NCBI GenBank assembly: GCA_027919835.1
Contig: JANVFP010000018.1
Coordinates: 992,001-1,056,000, forward strand
Origin: Lentinula raphanica
Lineage: Eukaryota; Basidiomycota; Agaricomycetes; Agaricales; Omphalotaceae
Direction: 5' to 3'
DNA length: 64,000 nt
Within the stretch, counting starts at the first letter, position 1. Every line of letters begins with the position of its first letter. A program made the position numbers and the translations under genes. The notes under the pieces are model-generated. The model was not told the origin of the DNA, searched no databases, and was given only the letters and a program-made list of their open reading frames with translations. Positions 1 through 9,059 of this stretch are shown here, one piece after another.

Positions 1-354
1 CTGAAGAATATCCCCAACCGTGCTTTGCCTCTTCTTCCGCCGGGTTTCTCGCGAGTCGCACAAGGTCGCACTGCCCTCAGCCTGGCATAACTCCCTCAAC
101 CATTCGGCGGCAATAGCCCATGATAGATAATTGTCAATCCAAGAGTCCAAGAAGCTCCAAGACGCAAATGAGAGACCCAAATCTTCGGACACACATGGCG
201 TTGGTATCCCAGAATCCCAATGAGAAGCAAGTTGGTCGAGGTGGAGGTTGATGAAAGAGAGACCAAGCTCAAGCTTCAGCGCTTCTTGGGCGCTAGCGCT
301 CATTTCTCTGCCAACTACTGTTATGGCCTCAGGAGTCGAGCTCGTAAAAGACAT
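1..354 (-). CDS. Hypothetical protein, 5' part, runs off the window edge
   Basis: An uninterrupted minus-strand frame of 118 codons starts at the ATG at 354-352 (MSFTSSTPEA...) and is still open at base 1, so only the N-terminal part is visible. I do not recognise the family. The visible part is rich in Leu, Trp and Ser (LGLSFINLHLDQL, SFLDSWIDNYLSWAI), with no signal peptide and no clear domain, and ends in a basic stretch (RETRRKKRQ). A diverged, broken relative lies at about 2585-2815. The start is the first in-frame ATG after the 185-bp tandem repeats that fill the upstream region. Coding status rests on the open frame and on the relic; no splice sites are needed. Confidence 0.5.
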   Translation of the reverse strand, partial: MSFTSSTPEAITVVGREMSASAQEALKLELGLSFINLHLDQLASHWDSGIPTPCVSEDLGLSFASWSFLDSWIDNYLSWAIAAEWLRELCQAEGSATLCDSRETRRKKRQSTVGDILQ

Positions 355-369
355 ACATCTCTCTTTGTA

Positions 370-735
370 GATGAGAATGAAAAAGAAAGGCGAGCATAAA
401 CATAGTCCAAGTCTAATAGGAAAAGGCATGATTTTTTGGATAATCGTCGCAAGAAAGTTTTTATAACCTCAACTCCAGTCTCCAATCAGGTCTAGCATCG
501 CGATACGGACATTCGACCTTCGCCTGACCTTCGCGTAAGTAGTGCCTCTGTAAGTGAGAAGAGAAAAGGAGAAAGCGGACATAAACATAGTGCAAGTCTA
601 ATAGAAAAAGGCATAATTCATGGATAATCGTCGTTGAAAAATATCGTTCGAACCTAAATTCCGCTAAGGTCTGGCGTTGGGATACGGACGTTCGACCTTC
701 GCGTACCATTGGTTCTGTATATGAGAAGAGAATGA
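370..735. repeat. Imperfect tandem repeat, two units of about 185 bp
   Basis: Two diverged head-to-tail copies, about 370-555 and 556-735. Shared blocks include CATAAACATAGT.CAAGTCTAATAG, GGATAATCGTCG and GATACGGAC.TTCGACCTTCGC, spaced about 185 bp apart. The array fills the gap between the divergent edge gene and the secreted-protein gene. No gene is seen in 361-849. Confidence 0.75.
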
Positions 736-849
736 ATTGACGGGGAAAAGTATACTGTCAGCCTGTGGCTTTTTAGAACAACGATAGTACAAAAATTCCT
801 GATTGATACGGTCAACATGTAGGAGCGTAGTCGACACAATCAAAACGTA

Positions 850-1914
850 CTATTGTTTCTCTTTATGATTCCCGCTGTATTCGGAGGGTTGATGGGAAGA
901 GGTACTGGCGGGATAGAACCCAGGGAATCCTTCATGACTCGGAGGGTTCTGGTGCCCGCTGGATGGGTCAAAGGGTTGAAGGGGATAGAAGGTACCGGCG
1001 GGGGGATGGTACCCAGGTTCTCCATTGAGGTTCTGGTGCCCGCTGAACGAAGTGAAGGGTTGAGGGGGATTGGAAGTACCAGCGGGAACATAGTACGAGT
1101 CGCCATGGAAGGAAGGTTCACCGGCCGGCTTGCTTGCAAGTTGCCGCAAGGGTTGCGAGTACTTCTTCCTACTCTCCTGTGGTTTCGACTTGCGCCTACT
1201 CTCCTGTGGTTTCGACTTGTACCTACGTTCACCGTCAAGCCTCTCGACCTCCTCGGTCACGGAAGTAGCCTTGAGAGCGTGCAGAAGAGCTGATACCTCG
1301 GTACACGCTGTCTCGATATCCTTCTCCAGCCAGAGTGCACCATCCGAATCAAGGAACACCAGCGCAGCATGGATCATGGACTCCTCGCTATCGAAGGCCA
1401 CGGACTCCGAGAACCATTTCTTGAGTTTCTCAGCAAAACTCCTGCGGGTTGACTCATCCGACAATCGACTCTTAAAGACTTTGACAGAGTGCAACTTGTA
1501 GTAGAAGCGCCGGTCAACGGTTCTTCGTGGCGCTCGCGGTGCTCGCGGTACTATTCGAGACGGTGTTGCTGTTTCCCCTTTAAACTGAGGCGTAGTTACA
1601 ACAAGGGTTCCCTTGGAATCTGGGTCTGAACTTTTGAGAACACGATAGATGCAGAGACTGTTGCCAAAGCACGCAGCGTAGTGTGCTTGTCTCCGTGTTT
1701 CCATATCTGCATCGAACGGCTCCCAATGCTCCTCAGGCTTTTCATGAATTAGTCCACACCAAATCGGGGTAACGGCCCTCGTCGTAGTACCCTGATCGGT
1801 CCGTGCCGTTGAGACAGGCTGAACTTCATCGATCGGCAAGGGAATCGCAACAACTGGACTTGCACCCAGAAGAGCGACAGCGACAGAGACGGTGTATATG
1901 ATCTGAGAGCGCAT
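850..1914 (-). CDS. Predicted secreted protein with C-terminal Pro/Gly-rich repeats
   Basis: A 354-residue single-exon frame. Residues 1-23 look like a signal peptide: a basic start (MRSQ), then a hydrophobic core (VSVAVALLGASPVVA) and a likely cleavage site. The middle (about 110-220) is charged and probably globular. Two low-complexity parts follow: a short basic duplication (SKPQESRRK, SKPQESRKK, about 236-252) and two-and-a-half copies of a roughly 30-residue unit built on YxPPAGT, PQPF, SGHQN (about 270-345). The family is not recognised. Repeats of this kind suggest a cell-wall or extracellular protein, which is inference. The upstream region carries a tandem duplication with a splice-donor-like site in each copy, so a 5' untranslated exon is possible. 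Confidence 0.65.
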   Translation of the reverse strand: MRSQIIYTVSVAVALLGASPVVAIPLPIDEVQPVSTARTDQGTTTRAVTPIWCGLIHEKPEEHWEPFDADMETRRQAHYAACFGNSLCIYRVLKSSDPDSKGTLVVTTPQFKGETATPSRIVPRAPRAPRRTVDRRFYYKLHSVKVFKSRLSDESTRRSFAEKLKKWFSESVAFDSEESMIHAALVFLDSDGALWLEKDIETACTEVSALLHALKATSVTEEVERLDGERRYKSKPQESRRKSKPQESRKKYSQPLRQLASKPAGEPSFHGDSYYVPAGTSNPPQPFTSFSGHQNLNGEPGYHPPAGTFYPLQPFDPSSGHQNPPSHEGFPGFYPASTSSHQPSEYSGNHKEKQ

Positions 1915-1965
1915 TTGGAGTGATATGGTGCAGAAAGAGGCACTGATGGTGACGGATGAAAGACG

Positions 1966-2275
1966 TCGGGTAAAATAGGTTGTGGAGAGAGTTGGAGGAT
2001 GATAGAAGCACGAGTTAGAATGAATGATCGTCAGTTCAACTGTATACTCAAGATTTCAGTGAGGAAGTGAAAGAAAAAGACTACCAAGGGCTTACCGGAC
2101 CAGCGTTGAAGAAAGCCAACGAGAAAAGAAGCAAACAGTCGTTGGGTAAAATGGGCTGAGGCGAGCAGCACGAGTTAGAACAAATTGTTGTCGGTTCAAC
2201 TGTATGCGCAAATCTTCAGTGGGGAAGTGAAAGAGGAAGGCCACCATGTACTTACCGGACCAGCGTCGAAGCAAA
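1966..2275. repeat. Tandem duplication (period about 160 bp) upstream of the secreted-protein gene
   Basis: The blocks CGAGTTAGAA (2011 and 2171) and CTTACCGGACCAGCG (2091 and 2251) recur exactly 160 bp apart, with a longer spacing at the left end. Read on the minus strand the second block contains GGTAAG, a good 5' splice site, so each copy could provide an alternative leader exon to the gene at 1914. Nothing else is seen in 1915-2584. Confidence 0.6.
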
Positions 2276-2584
2276 TACAAAACAAGGAAAGCAAAAAAGA
2301 TGAACGTTCAAGTAGATGAGGGGAAAATGGGGGGAAAAAGTTGGAATGTGCTTGGCCTATTTATCTCGCAAAGTTGGCGGAGTCGAAATCAGCCACACCG
2401 CCTTCGATAATGGTAGAATAAATCTGTTCCGACCCTTCCCTGAGCTGTTTTCTTCCTATTGGACCTTGGTCTATCATAGGTGACTATAGGACTCTATAGC
2501 CTATAGGATCATTGCTGCAGGTTATGAGCTATAGACAACGGTCATGAAGCAACTGATAGGATACTTGTTACTGGCTGCCTGTGG

Positions 2585-2815
2585 TCCTGAAGGATATCTT
2601 CACCTTTCCTCTTCTGCCTATGAGTTTCTCGCACATTAAACCCTGGAGACTGGCGTAACTCTCTCTCAGCCGTCCGATGGCCCGTTGATTCCTCCAGATG
2701 ACTGTCAATGAATGATTAACGATCCCCGGTGGGGACCTACACCTTGCTTGCTCTAATTGCCAACTGGTTCGTGCACTAAGAAGGCAGCAGTGTAGATGAA
2801 GTTAACCATGTTGTT
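2585..2815 (-). pseudogene. Diverged relic of the edge gene at 1-354
   Basis: Patchy similarity to 1-250: CTGAAG.ATATC, CTCTTCT.CC, GTTTCTCGC, CTGGC.TAACTC and TGTCAAT appear in the same order, with indels between them. No long open frame remains. It looks like a decayed copy of the gene at the window edge. The similarity was read by eye and is modest, so this call is tentative. Confidence 0.35.
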
Positions 2816-3054
2816 GAAGCAGAAACGAAAAAATGAAAGTTCGGAAGTCGCCGGAGCCAAAAAGATCAGGAGATTCGCTGAGATTCAGGACAATGACCGG
2901 TGCATGAAGGAGGCAGGGAATAACCAGCTGGAATAACCAAGTGTAGAATCTATAGATGAACAGTAGAGGACATTGCCGAGTTCTTGTAAAGGAAATTGCC
3001 GAAATTTGAGGAAGAAGACCGGAAAAGACCTTGTTGAAGAACAGAGATAGAAAG

Positions 3055-3158
3055 TCCAGCCTCGTCTATCGCTGCAGTGTGATGACGGACGAACTACAAA
3101 CTGTAGGTTGGGGGGTGCTGAGCGTTAGCTCAGTCAATCGCAGGAAGACACGCCGCTC
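3055..3158 (-). repeat. Ngaro-1 split direct repeat B2 (3' end of element)
   Basis: 104 bp, identical by eye to 3484-3587. It begins TCCAGCCTCGTC and ends GACACGCCGCTC on the plus strand and marks the outer 3' end of the element. Confidence 0.85.
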
Positions 3159-3324
3159 GGGCGGGCGGGCTTCCGCTAGTTTGTAGTTACATCCATGCCT
3201 CAACACAATACCATATCGCCAGAGGAGATAATACTTGACTTTGCAAGTTGTAAATTAATATGATTAAGTCCCAACGTGTACTCGAAATCTATATGTATGA
3301 GGGTATGTGGAGGGTGGGTCTGCG

Positions 3325-3483
3325 AAAGCAAGCTATTAGAGTACTTTGAAGTAAAATGAGTGTCGAAGGTTCGATATGAATGTCTAAAAGAGAGTGCGGA
3401 AAATTTTCTACGAAATGGTACGATACCCTGACTGCTTGCCGCTCGGCTGGACGTTGATGCCGCTGTTTCGGCATCTGCACTAA
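3325..3483 (-). repeat. Ngaro-1 split direct repeat A2
   Basis: 159 bp, identical by eye to 8457-8615. It lies directly against B1, forming the B1A2 internal region thought to template the circular junction in this retroelement class. Confidence 0.85.
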
Positions 3484-3587
3484 TCCAGCCTCGTCTATCG
3501 CTGCAGTGTGATGACGGACGAACTACAAACTGTAGGTTGGGGGGTGCTGAGCGTTAGCTCAGTCAATCGCAGGAAGACACGCCGCTC
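3484..3587 (-). repeat. Ngaro-1 split direct repeat B1
   Basis: 104 bp, identical by eye to 3055-3158. It sits between the recombinase gene and A2. Confidence 0.85.
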
Positions 3588-3638
3588 ACCCATAGCGTGT
3601 AACCTTGTGGCGTGTCTAACTATGACACTCCCCCCAAT

Positions 3639-4856
3639 CTACGGTTGCACGCGGTTGACTACCTGAACCTGTGTTGCTGGACCAAGGTGCCTTGATGCTA
3701 TCTGTTCAAACGCTCGGATGTACGTCTCATAGGCCATAGACTTCCACCTGCCTGCTAATCGGACTATCTCCGGGTCTACCTTCTGCGCCAGGTAATAGGA
3801 TGCTCCACCTATCCTGAATGAATGCCCGAACGCTGTTCCCCAGCCCCATGCCTTCACAATGCCATTGATTCTCTCTAGAGCCCTCTCTTTCACCATTGGC
3901 CTGATGTTGTGATCTTTATCTCGCCATGAAAACATCGGATCCAGTGGTCCCGCTGGAACTACCTTGGCTAAGTTCCGCAGTGCTGATATTGGGCTGATGT
4001 CGCTATCACCATTGAGAAACACACACTGAATCTCCCCATTCTTTGCCGTTTTGGCAGCTCTTAACTCCAGCTTGACATATTCCACCCCATCTAGGTCTCG
4101 ACCGAAAATCGCGTCACATCGTCGCAGGTGCTTCTTAGGGTCAAAGTCGAGTCGAGATTTTGAGGAGATTTCACCAAAGCGCATCATCCCCCAAAATGCA
4201 GCAGAAGCCATTGCCCAAACACAGGCATCAAAAGGGTCCAGCAAGTTGAGCGAGCTCCTCAAAGCCCATAGCATCTCCAACGTCACTGGTGGCCTCATAG
4301 GACGCTTCCTCGCTCCAAAGGCTTTCAACAAGCCCCTAAGTGAAAAATTCAACCTCTCATGATCACTTTCGGAGAGAGGATCTGGCCACCCTTGGGTGAA
4401 ATGCCAGGCCCGCAACCCGGCTATATAAGACCGCACTGTACTCACAGCTACAGGCTCGAAAGGTGTTGCACTGGCTATCTCCGGTGAAAGAGCCTCTGCG
4501 CTCGTAGCCGCCCACAGGGCAAAGGAATGAATGAGCGGAAACGAAGCCGGCAGCCTGTCTGCTTCTCGCACTGAGAAAATGTCACAGAAAAGATGGAACT
4601 TTCTCAGGCCCGCGCCATAGCTTTTTGTGTCGTGGAGAGAATGTTCGTGTGCGAAACCAGCTAAGATCTTTATAACTGGGTTGTCTATGGTTGAAGGTGG
4701 TGGAGTGTTCACTCCGATCCACTTGAAAATTCTCTGTCCAGCGGGACAGTTGGGACGCAATGGTGAAGGTTCTAGCTGAAGGCGGTCCACCGATGAGACT
4801 GTTGGCAAGGCTGATGAAGAAGATGTTGGCGTGACTCGTGGAGCCCTCATCAGCAT
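3639..4856 (-). CDS. Ngaro-1 tyrosine recombinase
   Basis: 405 residues. It carries the tyrosine-recombinase signature in order: first catalytic Arg in WGMMRFGEI (about residue 225), the H-x-x-R box GHSFRIGGAS (about 345), and the nucleophile Tyr in GRWKSMAYETYIR (about 375). In DIRS/Ngaro elements this enzyme inserts the circular cDNA by strand exchange in the nucleus. Its ATG overlaps the pol stop in the string ATGCTGA, so translation by termination-reinitiation is possible. The frame is intact. Confidence 0.9.
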   Translation of the reverse strand: MLMRAPRVTPTSSSSALPTVSSVDRLQLEPSPLRPNCPAGQRIFKWIGVNTPPPSTIDNPVIKILAGFAHEHSLHDTKSYGAGLRKFHLFCDIFSVREADRLPASFPLIHSFALWAATSAEALSPEIASATPFEPVAVSTVRSYIAGLRAWHFTQGWPDPLSESDHERLNFSLRGLLKAFGARKRPMRPPVTLEMLWALRSSLNLLDPFDACVWAMASAAFWGMMRFGEISSKSRLDFDPKKHLRRCDAIFGRDLDGVEYVKLELRAAKTAKNGEIQCVFLNGDSDISPISALRNLAKVVPAGPLDPMFSWRDKDHNIRPMVKERALERINGIVKAWGWGTAFGHSFRIGGASYYLAQKVDPEIVRLAGRWKSMAYETYIRAFEQIASRHLGPATQVQVVNRVQP

Positions 4857-6609
4857 GACACAAGTTTGTCGCGAAGGTGATCCGGTAACTCGATAGCTGC
4901 TCTCGTTCGAGCCAGAGGAAAGCCCTTGAGGAATCGCGGGATGTCGCCCCTCGATAGGGCGTCTGTTACGTTGTCTCGGGATGCCACGTACTCGGTCACT
5001 ATCCTGATGCCATGCTGCCCCTGCAGGCGGTAGAGATGTTTCAAAATCTTGTTTGTCTCCTTGCTGCGAGAGCGGCCCTTGTTGACCACATGAACCACTC
5101 CAGAGTTGTCTGACCGCACTAGATATGAAGCGCCTGCAAAGGTGTGTGGGCGTTAACGATAGACAAAACCAAACAGAATGCGAGCATATAGGTCAGCAAA
5201 GTGAAACATTGTGCAAACTGAAATGACAGAGACCTTTGGACACCGGTACCCCTTGCACCATAATCCTTAACCCGAGTTCGACAGCCACTGCTTCTGCCCA
5301 GCCTATGTCGAACTCTCGTTTGGGACCTACAAAGAACCCCGGCGCATACTTCCAGCAGGCATAAAGGTGTCCAACTGCTACACCTATTCCAAACGTTGTG
5401 CTTGCATCTCCCCACCATTGGATATCTAATGGAGTTGGCGGTGCAAGTGGGATACTCGATGGGGAAATTTGAATGATATATCTCGCCCAGTCCAGGTCTT
5501 TCAGTACTGATTGCGATGGTGCACGGCGAATATGCGGCGAAAAATATGCAGCTGCAAAATGAGAAATTGATCGGAGGAATGGGCGGATTAGCTTGTAGAT
5601 GCTCGATACATGTACCAGCTTCCCATGGAGGCTCGCTGCCTCTGATGCTGAAAAGGAGGCTCCCTCGGTCGACCAGTCTGCCATCAACGCTAGTGTCTTC
5701 TCTACTTTCTCCGGTGGTAAGGAGACTCTCTTCCTCTCCAGATCCCAGTCGAAACCAGTGTAGCGTTGGACTACTGCAAATCTCCGCAATTTTGGTCCGC
5801 TCCATGGGACACCTATGGCTGCGGTCACTTCCATGAAATCCTCCTCGGTCCAGCTGTGGTGTGGGAGCCTGATGACAAAGAAGTCGTCTACCCATTTCAC
5901 TATTGGTCCCATCCCTTTGGCTGTGTAAATTGCGACCAGCATATCCGCTACTGACCCAAACACCCCAGCGCTCGATGCTAAACCAAACATTACTGCCCGG
6001 TCGACATAGACCAGGCCATCCCAGTAAACGCAAAGTGCAAACTGCTGGTCTGGCCTGATTGGAGTGATTCGGTAGGCGGCTGAGATGTCGAATGTAGCTG
6101 CCACGCAGCCCGGGGGAAGGGATAAAACTAAGGCACTCGTCTGATCGAATGTTCCCCAGGCCGTTGGGAACTCGTCCGAGTCTATTCCCGCATTCACTGA
6201 TGGGACCCAATCGTTGTTGCGAGGAAATGACATGTCTTGAACCATTCGTAATTTGGATGAATTCGGTTTGGGAACTAGGCCCAGTGGTGATGTGCGAAAA
6301 AAACCTATTAACTGCTCCAGTAACTCTGGGCTGTACCCCATTGAGTACCGGCCAGCAGCCTGCTCTTCTGTAATGTAATTCGAAATGAATGAAGTGTCGA
6401 GTGAAGAAGATGAATGATTCTCGAAATAAATAAGAACGTGATAACGTCCCTCTGACTCCAACGTCGAAACCCTCTCGTAGACCTCTTACTACGTCTGCCC
6501 AATCCTCGTCTAGACCTAACACCCCCAGGAGCCTCTCGACCTTGACTGGGTCAAGTGGCGTGACCACTATGCGGGGATCATGCAGCGAAGCTACACTTTC
6601 CCGCTCCAT
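4850..6609 (-). CDS. Ngaro-1 reverse transcriptase / RNase H
   Basis: Proposed start is the ATG at 6609, which overlaps the end of gag by 32 bases. It opens with the DIRS-type region GVLGLDEDWADVV. The RT core follows with LVPKPNSSKLRMVQD, motif A FDISAAYR and motif C KWVDDFF. RNase H motifs come next: WWGDAS, then SDNSGVV and a C-terminal DNVTDALSR. A 100-bp intron (5233-5134, GT...AG) joins VPVSKG to ASYLVRSDN. Near 6450 the frame has to shift by one base between the N-terminal part and the RT core. That could be a real mutation or a missed small intron. The product would copy the element RNA into cDNA. Confidence 0.8.
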
Positions 6610-8422
6610 GCGAGGAGGAACCACAGATGCTGCATGCGTGCTTGTTGATGCACACATCTCCATACATGCACTCTGAGTTCCGGGCCCAGTTGAAGCAGAA
6701 AACCTTTCCACCGCTGTCGACAAGTGCATGTCTGCTCTTGGTGCCGGTGGCGATGGCAATGGTGGGACGCTTCGCAGCAGTGGTTGTGGCTTCGCAGCTG
6801 CTTGGGAGATGGCCTGGGTACCCACACCGAAAGCACCGTGCATTGTCCGTGTCTCGAGCCCTCTTCCGAAAGGAACCTGACACAAACCTGTCCTGCTTTC
6901 TCTGCCAAGATGGGCTCTGGGACGGTGGTGAATGAAAGGACTGTCCTGACTGAAGGGTGTTCCCAGATGGAAAGGAAGGCAATGAGAGGGTGGTTGAGGG
7001 TCGTTGTGTCATCGGTTGAGGTCTGGCCGCTAGAATTAACAGTGCGTTGCTGTCCACTGTGCTGATGTCGTGCGAGAGGTCCGCGGCCCACAGTTCCCTC
7101 TGGCAGATGTCATACTCGACCGCTCTGAGCCACCCCAATTTCGTGCCCAGAGAGAGCACAATGGCATTGTGGGCCTCAAGAGCGTTGGCTCTTTCGTCGC
7201 CGTGGTAGAACCGTATCCTGTCGACGACCGATTTTGATGCTGCAATCCAGTCGAGCTCCGAAATGGATGTCTCGTTCTTGCGATCTAGACCTTTCATGGT
7301 CAAACTACCATCCGACGATATTGCCATCTCTTGATCTCCACTGGCTGCCTTGAGTCTTGCGGCCTGGGAGAGGGCTGTGTAGGGAACATATTCGAAGTTC
7401 CTGCAAGCATCGTCAACCCTTTTCGGTGGGGCTAGATTTGGAGGATACTGAGGTCAGAACACATGACACAACACAACCAGACAGAACAAGTGTATGAAAC
7501 AATGGGCGGCAAAGGAACACGAATTCCGCTGACTGCTACTTGTCAAGCATCAAAGGTAGATATGCACATCTTCAAGCCTTGACCAATGAGATGGACCATG
7601 ACGAGCGAAATCATGGGCCGAATTGCCCTTGTCACAAGCATTTCACATGCTGACCCTCACTGAGCCTTCATCTCAGTGGACGAACGAACGATTACGATGA
7701 GGCACGAAGCAAAGGCCTATATTTAGATATTCGAGACAACGACATCGAATAAACTACTGCACGGTCGACACCAAACAATTGCCGTGTTACCCAAACACAA
7801 CAAACCCTGGGGCAACCTGAAAACGCCCATGGGATACAACCCCACCATCAGCCGGTGGCTCCGACAAAGAGGAGCGAAAATGAAATGAAGAAAACCGAGG
7901 GGTGTGCACAGTGTGACGACCGACCAGGTGAAAAGATGACTTACGCAAGGAGAGCGGAGATGCCTTGTGACCTGGGACAGCCTTGGGAAGTTTTGTTGGT
8001 TTGGCTGATTTCCTTGGTGATAGTGAGATGGCTGCCTCGTCCCGCATGGTCTCGAGTTGGTCAGAGTCCACATATAGGCGGTCAACAGAGTCTGTGGGGT
8101 CTGTAGGTTTCTTGGCCTGAAGCTCTGCCAACTGGCGACGCAACGCAGCTATTTCATCTTCAAGCGACCTTGCTTCGTTGTCTCCAGAGGTAGGTTGTGG
8201 GTTGTCCCCAGCCGCTGGGGTCCCTTGGTTCTCCTGGTTGACAGCTCCAGCAGTGGCTATGCCTCCACCACTACTGTTTGCGGAGGGAGTCCCTTGGGAC
8301 CCTTGCTGGTCTGATGCTCCTCCTGCTGGCTGTCCGCTGGGAACTGTCCCAAGATTGAGGCCGAGGTGAGCAAAAGTGCCTGTTCCTGCACCAGGAGTCG
8401 AAGCTTGAGTTCCGGATGTCAT
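6578..8422 (-). CDS. Ngaro-1 Gag-like protein
   Basis: Proposed exons 8422-7945 and 7431-6578, joined across a GTAAGT...TAG intron of 513 bp and giving about 443 residues. The N-terminal part is Gly/Ser/Gln-rich with a short coiled coil (DEIAALRRQLAELQAK). The C-terminal part has PYTALSQAARLKA, usual in DIRS-like Gag proteins, a zinc knuckle CFRCGYPGHLPSSC (C-x2-C-x4-H-x4-C), and a second Cys/His cluster (FNWARNSECMYGDVC, CSICGSSSHGAGKC). The intron is long for this genome and is the weakest part of the model. Role: RNA binding and particle assembly. Confidence 0.7.
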
Positions 8423-8456
8423 GCTAGCAGTTGAAAGGAATGTTTAAGGAAGAGCA

Positions 8457-8615
8457 AAAGCAAGCTATTAGAGTACTTTGAAGTAAAATGAGTGTCGAAG
8501 GTTCGATATGAATGTCTAAAAGAGAGTGCGGAAAATTTTCTACGAAATGGTACGATACCCTGACTGCTTGCCGCTCGGCTGGACGTTGATGCCGCTGTTT
8601 CGGCATCTGCACTAA
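8457..8615 (-). repeat. Ngaro-1 split direct repeat A1 (5' end of element)
   Basis: 159 bp, identical by eye to 3325-3483. It ends 35 bases upstream of the gag start and is the likely promoter and leader region. Confidence 0.85.
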
Positions 8616-9059
8616 AGAAATGCGAGAGAGCGGAGAAAGGATGCTGTAAAAGGAAATTTGCACGGGCGCTTAGAGGTTATGAATTTCATTAACCTTGCAA
8701 GCAAGGTGAGCAAGCAAGGTGAAGAGTATACAAGCTTATACAAGCCTCAAGGACTTCCATCGGAGGCACTGCCGCATACGGCCACACGACACTCCGAAAA
8801 CGTACAGACTTCAGCTTCCCAATGGAAAGCAAGATACTGCACACTTGAGAAAGGACTGGAGATTGGAGATTGCGATTACTAAGTTGGGAGTCGGTTCAAG
8901 TTGTGCGATCGAGGGAATCGAATAGATGGACTAAACGAGAGCATGACTTTCTTCCAACCAGAGCAACCAGACTGGAGGGTTTTCAGAAGTAGTTGAAAAG
9001 TCGGCCGCTTTCGGCAGACGAACCAGATCAAGCTGTCGTCCGACTACTTCCGCAATGCG
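8616..9059. other. Intergenic, no feature seen
   Basis: Flank of Ngaro-1. It contains only short open frames without motifs. GCAAGCAAGGTGAGCAAGCAAGGTGA at about 8697-8722 is a short local tandem repeat. Confidence 0.5.

Larger units (their letters stand above)
3055..8615 (-). mobile_element. Ngaro-type tyrosine-recombinase retrotransposon (Ngaro-1)
   Basis: A 5.56 kb element with gag, reverse transcriptase/RNase H and tyrosine recombinase genes, all on the minus strand, and the split direct repeats that define Ngaro elements. Read on the minus strand the order is A1 (8615-8457), gag, pol, YR, B1 (3587-3484), A2 (3483-3325), B2 (3158-3055). A1 and A2 are 159 bp, B1 and B2 are 104 bp, and each pair looks identical. 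No integrase and no target duplication are present, as expected for insertion of a circular DNA by a tyrosine recombinase. The pol gene appears to have one frame break near 6450, so this copy may be inactive. The 166-bp gap between B2 and A2 holds no gene. Confidence 0.9.

Noticed and set aside
5119..6885. 588-codon minus-strand frame over Ngaro-1 pol
   Set aside because: Only its first part (before about 6450) has pol-like sequence. The rest is out of frame with the RT motifs carried by the neighbouring frame.
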